This document shows, piece by piece, positions 23,216 to 33,484 of a stretch of 64,000 nucleotides of DNA (position 1 is its first letter; the number at the start of each line of letters is the position of its first letter). A model generated the notes under the pieces. That model was not told the origin of the DNA and made no database searches. It was given only the letters and a program-made list of their open reading frames with translations. The DNA is from Siphlonurus alternatus (taxonomy: Eukaryota > Arthropoda > Insecta > Ephemeroptera > Siphlonuridae): the NCBI GenBank assembly GCA_949825025.1, contig OX463780.1:17829480-17893479 (forward strand), given 5' to 3'. Position numbers and translations under genes: made by a program.

Positions 23216-24273
23216 ACAACTTAGAGAAAGTTTTTGTTCAATTGATTCAATTGATTTTTTTTTCTTCTCCGCATCAGTTAATTATTAACATTTTGGCAAA
23301 CGTATATAACAACTTTATTTTCCATCTTCATATTTAATATATAAAAATCTTAAGACTAATTTTTTTCCACTTACATTTAGCCACAAAACAATAAATAAAT
23401 TTATTATTATTTTATTAATTCAGCAGTTATAGTATATATTATGTATGTAGAAATGTAAAAAGGCATACTTGAGCCTGATAGTTATGATTATTATTGTAAT
23501 AAATTAATAGCTGTTTAAACAATATACATTTAACAACAACAAAATCTCATTGATTTTGACAGAGACAAAACCAATTTTTCGTAATCTTTTCAAGTTCCAG
23601 AACTAAAATTGGAACAAAGGAACATTTCATTTTTAGTTTAAACATTATGTGGTGATGGTAGTATATTTATATTATGTAATGTATACCATGCATACTTTAA
23701 AAACATGAAAACAAATTAACTTTTTTCTTTTAGTTAAAAGTGAGAAAACTTAGAATGACAGCAATTTGTGATGTCAGTGAATAAAATTATACATTTTTTT
23801 TTTCTCTCATAAATTTTTACAGGAGGTAACAATATATCTTTGGTATAAGGAATACAGTCTTGGAAATAAAGAGGTGTTTTTTACCTCTAAATTTTCTTTT
23901 CTCACTATGTTGATAGGTGTTGTAAATGTCATGGAAAATTATAACCATTAAAGACTGTTTTATTTTTAACTTATTCAAATTTATAAAAGCAGTAATATTA
24001 AGCCTGTGTATTTATTTGTTACTTGCAGTAATCGCATCAACATTAGTATAGAGAAATATTATTTATGAAAAGTAAAATAATGTCATAGAATTTAAGACAA
24101 TGATAATAAATAATGAACAAAAATACTGATATTATTTAGAATAGATTATGGTCATTCAATACAATTAATAATTTAATTCCTCTTTGATAACAAAACAAAT
24201 TTCAGCCGCTCTGCAAATTATGCTAAAGCAGCTGTTAGAGGAAAACAAACTATATAATTATGGTAACAAGAAT

Positions 24274-27200
24274 TTATTTGGGAGGGAAATCTGGCCAATA
24301 ATTTATGTAGTAACGATATGTACTTCCTTCAAACAGCCTGTCTAGCCAATTAGGAAGGCCATCTAGTAGATTTTCTTGAAACACAACATTGCTGTATTTG
24401 TCTTGTGTAGAGCCCTGTAACATCATAAAAGAATTTGAATTATCAAGAACCTGCATAATTCAATCAAATTTGCATTCATATAGTATTATTAATAGGTAAC
24501 TAGGGTGAAATTTTCTTATCATCAAAATGATAACAATACAGTAAAAACTTGTTATTACGTAAAGCGTAATGTCAAGGGACCCAGGACATTGGGTTTACCT
24601 TATTTCGAGTATACCTTATATCAAGTTTTTCCTATACCTACAATACTAATTATTTTTTACGGGACCTTTACTCCGTTACTCAATATCGAGTTTTTACCTT
24701 ATAACAAGTTACTTAATAAGAAGTTTTTACTGTAATTACTGAAATAAAATGACAAGAGAATTTATGATTACTGCAAAAATATTTTTTTAGTCACAATTTT
24801 ACACTGATATTTAATTTGAATAAATAAATGAATAAATAAATAAATAAATAAATAATTTAGTAAATTAGTGTAATGTACAATGGAGTACTGACCTCAAAAT
24901 TTTTTATAGCAGAAATGGATAGAGGGTGAAAAGTTATGTTAGGGTGATTTTTTCAGATTTTTTAAGGACCGGGAAGTATTGCTAAAAAGTTTTGGCGACG
25001 TCGGGTTTGAATCGGGGTCCCTTTTGGGTCCTATCTTTTATTAAGAGAGGCGGCACTTTTTCTGCACTTTCAATAATTTTTAAGAAATAGTTGCCGGGCT
25101 CTAAAAAATCTGAAAAAAATCAGAGTAGCATAACTTTTCACCCTCTATCCATTTCTGCAATAAAAAAAATTGAGGTCGGTACTCCATCCTGCATACAATT
25201 ACTCACATCTTCTGCTGTGACTCCTTGCTCGATGTCAGAGTTCTCTGTGTCCTCAGACTCTGATGTCTCGAAGCCCATGAAGGCTCCATTGGTACCTGCC
25301 TCGTAGTTGCTGATGTGTTTTGCCATTCGTGCCATTCTCTGTAAATGTTACAAAACAATCTCATAAAATCACGTGGATGAACATTAACATTAGTTGCTGA
25401 GGAGAAAAACATAGTCTGCAAGTTCATTTTTATTTAATGTTGGTGTCGTGTTCCATATTTTTATAATTTACCTAAAGAAAGAGATAGAAAATACCCATAT
25501 TGATGGTGTCAAGGCAATATTGACTAGCAGTGTTTACCACGATTGCTCAAACTAAAACAAAGATATTTGGCAACACCGTAATTCAGTGCTATATACCTAA
25601 CAACAGGGTTGAGGGTTGAGTTTTTTTTTTTTTTTTTTTAAACACCGGACAGTAAAAGCTGTTAGTCTTTTTACAGCTTCGTATCATTTGCTATAAAATG
25701 GTTTGAGCAACTGCGGAAATTGCTGTGAGTCAAATCTTCGAGGCATAATCAATATGTTTATTTATAAGGAAGACATTGTATTGTAAACTCAAACCACAAT
25801 AACATGTCTGTTGCAGCCTTGCCCTTCTTTTATAGGTGCAACAATTTCTACACCAAGTATCCATAAACTAACATTGTAATTTTCTCAAGAAATTAAAAAT
25901 GTACTTGTACAGGACAGAACAAATGGTTGCATTCCCATAAAGCTGCACGGAGATGACAGGAATAGATAGGCTTGTTAAGAATTGTTTGAGTGAAACAAAG
26001 AACATAAAAGGCTCATTTAAATCATCTTTTGATAGAACTTTGACTTTTTATGCCTTTCCTCTAAAACTGTAATTTACCTTTGACCCCTTCCCCTTCATGC
26101 TTTCTGGGTGCTTGGCGTGGTACATGCAGAAATACTTTCGGTGCCCGTTGAGGGACAGCACTGTGCCGATACAGTTCTTGGGGTTGATGTTGAGGTCTCG
26201 TGGCTCAGGTAAGCTCAGGGTTAGTAGCCTCTTGTACCACTCTAGACCCTTCTCAAGGGACAAGTAACCAAACATCAGTGTCTTGTTCCTGCAAAGGCAA
26301 AACATTGTCTAGGTAAACAAGTCAACTGGTCCAAAATAGCAAATAGTGAAGATTTGGGAAAATAAATATTCCTCCAGCTGGTTTAGACAAGATACTGGAG
26401 ATGCTTGTTAAATGTTGCTGCTACCAACAATATTATTTTTATCTTTAAGAGCATGACTGTTTTGAAAACAATATTTTTAAAATTGATAGGATACATGAAT
26501 GCCTGCAGGATGGAATAGTGTTGAAAAGTAATAAAAAAAAAATAAAAAAAAATACAGTACCAAGTAAGGAAAGCAATAATTAATAAATAAGTGTTAAAAA
26601 TAAATTTTGGACAAATTGTATGTACTTGGTACAGTAAAATAATAAGACTCTTTAAGTCAGAGTCTTGATAATAAAAGACTAATGAAGTCAGAGCAGGAAA
26701 ATAAAACCAAATTTTGAGATGTTACTTACTTGCGGTATGGCCATACCGTCTTGTGGAACTTCAGCACCAGTTTTTTACGTGACTCATTGTCAACCAGCAT
26801 GACGATGGTGCGGCAACCGGGCTTGATTAGTCGTACCATTCCGTTGTAGGTCTCTGGCCGAAGTTCGTGCAACTTGAGTTGCTGTTGATCTTGCAGACCA
26901 GAGCGTGTTGTGCCACTACCCTCTCCCTGCTTGCTCAGGCTCTCTTCTTCCATACGACTGTAAACATAAAATGTCAGAAAACTAGAAGAAGAGTGATATT
27001 GAAAGCTCTATTTTATTTTTTTAACTTCTACATTGCTAACATTCAAATTAAGGAAAATAAACCATTTAGGTTGTGATAATCTTATTAAAAGAAAAGGATA
27101 GGAATAACCAGCAAGGCCTTACCGATCGAAAGAGTCACAGCAGGTGGAAATTCTTGTGGTCACAGAGGTTCACTCGAAAGTTTTTACATTTTTGAAACGT

Positions 27201-30200
27201 TTCGCATCGTGGAGATGCTTCTTCAGTCACAAGAAGAAGTAGAATGATGTAAAAACTTTCGAGTGAACCTCTGTGACCACAAGAATTTCCACCTGCTGTG
27301 ACTCTTTCGATCGGTAAGGCCTTGCTGGTTATTCCTATCCTTTTCTTTTAATAACATTGCTAACATTACCGGTATATAAAACTTTTAAAATTACCCAAGT
27401 TTAAATTAAAGTTTACATCACTATAATGTTCAAAATGATTAAATTCATATCATGATATTAATGGAGTACCGACCTCAAAATTTTTTATTGCAGGAATGGA
27501 TAGAGGGTGCAAAAATATGCTACTCTGAATTTTTGCAGATTTTTCTGAGACCGGGAAGTATTTTTAAAAAATTATTGAAAGTCCATTTTGATGATGTCAC
27601 GAGGCGCCTCTCCTTAAGAAAAGGATAGGGCATTAACGCCCGTGACGTCATAAAACGGACTTTCAATAATTTTTTAAAAATACTTCACGGTCTCAGAAAA
27701 ATCTGAAAAAAAAAAATCAGAGTAACATATTTTTGCACCCTCTATCCATTTCTGCAATAAAAAAATTTGAGGTCGGTACTCCATTATCATTACCGCTAAT
27801 TAATATTGTATTATCTATCATTGTGTTTGGGCTTTAAGGAAATTGCATAGTGGGAGTCACCAAAAATGATGATATACTGAAGTGTCATTACTCACACAAG
27901 GTAGGCCATGACATAGCCTGCCACTATGATGAATAGCACCGTGCCGATGACTGAGAGGGCTGGAAACAACTGGTCCTTGCTGAGGTTGTCTTTGAGGTAC
28001 TCCGTGGTCATGAGGATACGGTTGAGAATGCGGCCAACCATGCCTTGGGCGTGCTCATCAATCAACTCCTATGATATTATGAAAGGTGTTAAAATTAAAA
28101 CAATCCTTGTATTCTTCTCTATTACTTAAGTACAGACAAAATTATACTTAAATAATATATTTTTTAAAATTTTTAATGAAACAACTTTACAATAAGAAAT
28201 TTTTAGCTCACGTAATACTAGTTTAAAATAAATATTACATAGTTGTTAGCAGAACTTCTTCTCTAATAACAAATAAGTACAATAAATACATAAAGAATTA
28301 ATAGAAGCTACAGGGTGGTCTAAAAAGAATCAGCTAAGAAGCATATATCAGCATATTATAGCTTTTAATGAGAACTGCTGTAAAATCTCCAACACATGGC
28401 TGTTCTCACCTGTACGACTGCCTCATAACTGAGAGCCTCTGAAGACTGTAGCAGTCGTTGAATGGTAGAACCAAGCCTCTCGCGAGTTTCATTCCAGCGT
28501 GGCTGCTCAGAATCTCCCCAGCCATCTGGCAGCCAGTCGTACTTGATAAGACGAGTGTCGCGACGCCAGATGATCACCACATGTAGTGTGGGGTCAGCGG
28601 GGCTCTGGTCAGCTACAAGTATAAACAATGAAATGTATTTTATTAATAAGAAAAAAATGTTTATCATTAATATTAAATGAACACAATTAAATAATAGAGG
28701 ATCAATCTCAAAAATTTTATTGCAAAAATTAATAAAGGATGCAAAGTTATGCCACTCTGATTTTTTCCGAATTTTTAGAGGCCAGGAAGTAAATATTGCT
28801 ACAAAGTTTTGCCGAGGTTGGGTTTCAACCCTTCCTCTTTTTAGTCCCTATCTTTTTATTACGAGAGGCATCAAGAGACGACACTCTCTCTGTATTTTTA
28901 ATAATTTCTTAAAAATATTTCCTGGACTCTAAAAATCTGAAAAAAAATCAGAGTAGGATAACTTCCCACTCTATCCATTTCTGCAGTAAGAAAATTTTGA
29001 TTTTTTTTTTTTTTTTCTTCTAAATTTGCTAACATTATTATATTAAACTTTTAAGGTTTCAAAAAAACTCAGAAAGTTCTAAATACTGTATAGTCTGTAT
29101 AATTGTGATTTACTAAATTTTTTATTACTTAATTTACTTTTAGTTATGATTCTCTTATTTGCTGTAAGTCATAATAGATTTTGAAATTCATTAAATGAAA
29201 ACAGCTATATCTGTATACAAGAAGCCCAGAGAATATCAACAGCATACACACCAAGTTGACTACTCACCATTGGTGAGGGCACTGACAAAGTCACTCTGTC
29301 GCTCCTGGAAGATGTACATAAACCGAACTCTCTCTGCACTGTATGATGCCTCCTGGGCAAACTGGCGTAATGCTTGGCGAGGTTCGTCATGGTATGGTGT
29401 GTTCTGAGACACCAGGATCACACAAAGACGCTTGCGAGGTCTTGTTGACTCAGGGGGACAGAGTGCGTCAAACATGGCCTGTAAGGAAATTTTATTGTTA
29501 CAATAAATATAAATGTTATCAAACAAGATTGATGGAATGAAATACGTTACTATTTTCTTAAACTGCTTTAAAGTTTTCAGAACTGGTGAAGCCACCTTCA
29601 TTCACCTGAGAGGAGAGTCTGGGCAGCAACAGGTACTTGTTGCTACTGATGATGTCGTGCATCGTCTTGACTGGGATGTCCGCCATGCTCAGACTTGCAA
29701 CGGGACGCTGCGTGTTCTCATTGAACAAAAGTAGCGTATCCTTATCTGCTGGTACCCCAAACTTCTGTTGGATCTTCTGACTCTCGGGGGACTTAAGATG
29801 CACAAACCTGTTGACAGAGATATGAATTTAATATACCACTAGAGCTGAAGTTGGCACTTTGTGGGACCATAGAGTATAAAATGTTCAAATTTTTGAACAC
29901 ATTGACATAACTTCAGCCAGAATAATTTTGTTTCGTAATCCTGTATTGGAAGTGTCCAATTATTTCACACAATAACTTTAAATCAACATACAATCATCAA
30001 ATGTAGCAATATATATACATAAATTTTTTTTACTGCCTTACAGCAGATTGCAAAACTCACCCAAAGGCGACCCTGTCACGGTAGTAGAAGGCCATGAGAA
30101 TGTATCGTAGCCTCACAGCCTCGTGCTTCTCGAAGATCAGGACTCTGACTCTGTTGTCAACCCATGAACTCAGGAAAATGTCAATTGTGTTGTCGTTGAT

Positions 30201-32967
30201 TGGTTGCACCAACTTATAGGGGAATTTGCTCCGCACGAACTCTGAAACATTGAGAGTACTGCTACAGGAGTGGCGAAGTATAACTTTAGTAACAAGACAC
30301 AAAATCTTTCATCCTACACAAGTTTCAAGTGTATAGTAAAATAATAATGATATAAAAAAAATACCGCAGTTTGAGAGACTTCTTCCATTAAAATTCTATT
30401 AAACTTCTTTTCTTTAACACAAGAATTACCTAGCAGTTAACTTACCGACAATTTTTTGCACGCTAAAGAGAGACTCCTTGTAGTGCATTGCTTTGCCATC
30501 CATCAACAAAACCATTAGTGGAAGCGAGCTGACGCCAATCTTTCGAGCCAAGAGGGACTCATGCTCAGAGTGGATTGTTGCAATACCAACTCCTATTGGC
30601 TCTAACTCTTCCATGATACGGCGCCAAACAGGCTCCATTTGAAGACAAGTGAAACACCAGTCTGAGTAGAATAAAATTAAATAAGGTGTTCTATAACTTT
30701 TGGGGACTAGTTGATTTTCATATGCTCTGAAAATAAAATTAAAGTTAATTGCACTAAAAATAATATGCAGTATATAATGCATAAAAAAAACATCTACCTA
30801 TATACATAGGTGTATTAACCTTAAATTAAACAATAGTTTGATTATCTGCAATTTGTATTCTACATTTTCTGCATAGCTTACCTAGTAGTCACACTTAATT
30901 TATGAAATATCGTAATATCTCGATCTTGAAAATGAAATTTAAATGAGCTTCCTTGAAATCCAAACAAGTCATCCAATGGATCAAATCTTCTATATTGGCT
31001 GTAATCTGGTTTCTTTTGAAAGGCAGGAGCATCTTCGGTCACTCCAAAATTGTCAAATTTCTTTCTCCTTTCAGGGTCTGACAATATCTATAATATGAAA
31101 CTTGTTATAAAGATGGAACTACAACAAATTACAGTATTTTTAGACAAAAAATAAGACCTACCTCATAAGCTTGAGTGACTTCAACAAATTTTGTTTCTGC
31201 ATTTGCATCTTTATTTTTATCAGGATGCCTGCAACAAAATCTTAATTTCAGGACAAGAAAAAGCTAAAACACATTACTTTACTGCTGTTATAAAATCAGT
31301 TATTCTGGAAGATATCATTTGGCTTTTTTGCACTGGCATTATTTTGCAATCTGCAGTGACCAGTGCACCAGTAAAGTTAGTAATCATAAAAATAGAGGCA
31401 GCTAGTAAATTTTAATTTACAAACAAATTCATCTGCCTCTATAATAATTTTAAAATTCAGCTTTTCGACGTGGTAGCGCCCATTTGTCCCATTTGCTTTC
31501 GGAAAAGTTCGGATTTTAATTTATTTACGCTATGTAAAGCCATCTTTTGAGTGTTTTCAGAAGCTCTATCAGTGCTCTATCGGCTCGTCTATCGATTTTA
31601 GTACGAAATTTACTCAAAAGATGGTTCTGCATAGCGTAAATAAATTAAAATCCGAACTTTTCCGAAAGCAAATGGGACAAATGGGCAATGGGCGCTACCA
31701 CGTCGTTTTGCAGTTTATTTAAAAGGTGGGGGCATTGCACTCAAGACAGTGACTATAGGCGAAGGATATGGTATATATTTATGGTGTCTAGCAACCATAT
31801 ACATAACTGTATTAAATTTATTACATGTATACTACTTTGCAAGAGAAGAGTCCTATTGTATTCCAGAGACCCTACAGAGACCTTCATGTCTTATGGGTAG
31901 GAATTTGAAGAACCTTGAATTTAGTTCCACCGGAATTCCGAGTGGCCACACTACTATCGACCAATCACCGGGGTTTCATTATTAATGACGTCATCCGAGC
32001 TGTCCAATTGCTGATCATAAAATCGCCGATTAGCTATCTCCGATGACGTCACTGATGATGAAACCAACAGTGATTGGTCGATAGTAGTGTGGCCACTCGG
32101 AATTCCGGTGGAATTAAATTCAAGGTTCTTCAAATTCCTACCCATAAGACACGGAGGTCTCTGTAGGTTCTCTGATTGTATTCATAGTTCCTTCTCCTCC
32201 TACAGAGACAGTCTATGAGATGTAATATATATGCTAGCGTCGCATGCCTGGCTCAGCTCCACCTTACACCTACTGTACAAACTTGTGCAAGTTGATCACC
32301 AATCCATCACAAAAACTGACTCGACACGCTCTTCCTCTCCTCTTGAGGTCAAACTGGCCGAGCAAGCACCTTATTTTACGTTAGCATTTTACACCACACA
32401 CAAGTGTGATGCTTCTGTGGGAGCGTACAATGGGACACTTCTCTTGCAAAATCATGCACATACTGCTGTGTGTATGTGAATATATAATATATGTATGCCA
32501 TATGCAGGCGCAGATTTAGAACCAAATTTTAGGGAGGGAGGCAGGGGGTTGTCTCTCTGTAAGGCCAATGTTAAAAAATATAGGAGTGGGGGAAAAGGAC
32601 TAGATTGCCCATATTAAATCCAAAATTTTGGAGAGAGGTTGAGGCCTCCCCTCTTGGATAAGAGTATTTTATATGTACAGACAGTAATGCATATATTATG
32701 CATACATAGTATAAATATGCATATATATGCATACTTTATGCATACATGTCAAACTCAAGCAAACAATGCATGAGCTCATGAATCATGAGATGATGTAAGA
32801 GGAAAATATTACCATTCTTTTGCAAGTTGCTTATACGCTTTTCTTATTTCTTGGCTGGTGGCTGACCGGCGAACTCCTAAAATTTCATAGGGATCACCTA
32901 AGCCCTGAACACCAAAACAGATTAACAGGACCAATATGCAAACGATAAAGCAACTTAGCCATTTCAT
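24274..32967 (-). CDS. DNAJC16: DNAJC16-like J-domain, thioredoxin-fold membrane protein
   Basis: Thirteen exons on the minus strand: 32967-32813, 31228-31162, 31087-30882, 30726-30446, 30241-30061, 29807-29606, 29478-29268, 28612-28410, 28068-27896, 26957-26730, 26288-26078, 25338-25207 and 24414-24274 (TAA). Every junction keeps the frame, giving 796 residues (human about 782). Residues 1-22 form a signal peptide or N-terminal membrane segment. A J domain follows (about 25-90) with the Hsp70-activating HPD at 53-55, then a thioredoxin-like domain with CFTC at 167-170 (WCFTCLQMEPVW). A long luminal region leads to a membrane span at about 536-559 (LFPALSVIGTVLFIIVAGYV). The tail has an acidic stretch (SESEDTENSD) and the family's conserved end DGLPNWLDRLFEG. 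Human DNAJC16 is an ER protein linked to autophagosome formation. Introns carry three copies of one foldback family and a 9-bp-TSD MITE. Confidence 0.95.
24539..24732. mobile_element. TA-flanked mariner-type MITE CAGTAAAAACTTG, copy 1
   Basis: The ends CAGTAAAAACTTGTTATTAC and AATAAGAAGTTTTTACTG are inverted, with TA on both sides. The interior repeats ACCTTATAACAAG/ATACCTTATATCAAG-type motifs. A second copy, in the other orientation, is at 54498-54688. This one is in DNAJC16 intron 12, about 125 bp beyond the last coding exon. Confidence 0.85.
24881..25186. mobile_element. Foldback MITE TGGAGTACYGACCTC family, copy 1
   Basis: Palindromic arms start TGGAGTACTGACCTCAAAAT and end with the complement GAGGTCGGTACTCCA. 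Inner motifs TTTCTGCAATAAAAA, ATGGATAGAGGGTG and their complements mark each arm. It is in DNAJC16 intron 12 and ends 20 bp before the exon 12 donor (25206 on the plus strand). Confidence 0.85.
27082..27353. mobile_element. Palindromic element with a hammerhead-like motif
   Basis: Near-perfect arms of about 110 bp (ATTAAAAGAAAAGGATAGGA on the left; the complement on the right at 27353) enclose a short asymmetric centre. In the centre, minus strand 27226-27199 reads CTGAAGAA, then GCATC-loop-GATGC, then GAAAC, the order of a hammerhead ribozyme catalytic core. It lies in DNAJC16 intron 9. Confidence 0.75.
27462..27783. mobile_element. Foldback MITE TGGAGTACYGACCTC family, copy 2
   Basis: The arms TGGAGTACCGACCTCAAAAT and GAGGTCGGTACTCCA are nearly exact complements over about 150 bp, making this the best preserved of the three copies. 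The central spacer contains GATGTCACGAGGCGCC and GCCCGTGACGTCAT. It lies in DNAJC16 intron 9. Confidence 0.88.
28697..29001. mobile_element. Foldback MITE TGGAGTACYGACCTC family, copy 3 (decayed)
   Basis: It shares internal motifs with the other two copies (CACTCTGATTTTTTCCG, CCTATCTTTTTATTACGAGA, CTCTATCCATTTCTGCAGTA), but the ends have drifted, so limits are approximate. It lies in DNAJC16 intron 7. Confidence 0.7.
31459..31712. mobile_element. Palindromic MITE CGACGTGGTAGCGCCC
   Basis: The arms read CGACGTGGTAGCGCCCATT and its complement AATGGGCGCTACCACGTCG. Inside them ACTTTTCCGAAAGCAAATGG and AAATTAAAATCCGAACTTTT match in reverse, around a ~60-bp centre. It is in DNAJC16 intron 1. Target duplication not resolved. 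Confidence 0.8.
31864..32174. mobile_element. MITE of the AGAGACCTCCGTGTC family, copy B, 9-bp TSD
   Basis: The ends CAGAGACCCTACAGAGACC (31864) and GGTCTCTGTAGGTTCTCTG (to 32174) are inverted repeats. The exact 9-bp direct repeat ATTGTATTC flanks it (31855-31863, 32175-32183). Nine-base duplications are typical of Mutator-like elements, but no transposase is present to confirm the superfamily. This is the best preserved of the three copies. Confidence 0.85.
32505..32660. mobile_element. hAT-type MITE, related to 21719-21863
   Basis: It starts CAGGCGCAGATTTAGAACC and contains AAGGCCAATGTTAAAAAAT and GCCCATATTAAATCC, in the same order as the 21719 copy. The right end is degraded, so its limit is approximate. 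It is in DNAJC16 intron 1. Confidence 0.5.
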
Positions 32968-33484
32968 GTCTCTTAGTAAGATGTTGATCTTTGCTCAGAC
33001 ATAAATTGAAATTGATCTTTTGCTAAATAACAGAGTAAAGGACTAAGCGATTCAAGAAATACAGCAAAAGTATAGGAACAGTGCAAAAGTTTGTTGTTAT
33101 GTCTCAGATTTCTTCCGATTTTCCTCGGACGGCAGAGCTCAGAGCAGACGACGGAAGTGCGTCACAGATGCTGAAAAAAAAGTACAGCGCGCATTTTAAA
33201 TAAAATCAATATTACTTGAAAAAAACAATTAAATATATCGCAAATATATAAAAATGTAGTGATATAAAACACAAAACATTTTTTTATTTTCAAATTTCTA
33301 TAGTTTTTTATGCCTAAATAGAATTTTTAAAAAAATAAAATTTTAATTTGACTCTATTTCTCTAATTTCGCTGCTCACTTTTTGCTTTTTGTCACAGAAA
33401 AAGGACGCCGCTTGGTTACCGCCATTTCAGAAGTGCTTCTCACCGATTTTATTTTTGACATTTCTGTGGAATCTTGCTTCTAAC
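32968..33484. promoter_or_regulatory. Bidirectional promoter region, DNAJC16 and RRM gene
   Basis: 517 bp separate the divergent start codons (32967 minus, 33485 plus). The middle part has the only CG-richer stretch nearby. ACGGAAGTGCGTCAC at about 33150-33164 contains a consensus ETS core (CGGAAGTG). The bidirectional role is inferred from spacing. Confidence 0.6.

Larger units (their letters stand above)
18051..24273. other. 6.2-kb intergenic region between convergent MICOS10 and DNAJC16
   Basis: No gene is supported. The DNA is very AT-rich with a poly-T tract of about 42 bases (23171-23212) and AT microsatellites. Recognisable pieces are a short palindrome (18266-18401), a solo arm of a foldback (19080-19150), a TTAA-flanked foldback (20182-20877), a more GC-rich unidentified patch (21425-21700) and a hAT-type MITE (21719-21863). 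Short open frames here have no recognisable homology. Confidence 0.7.
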
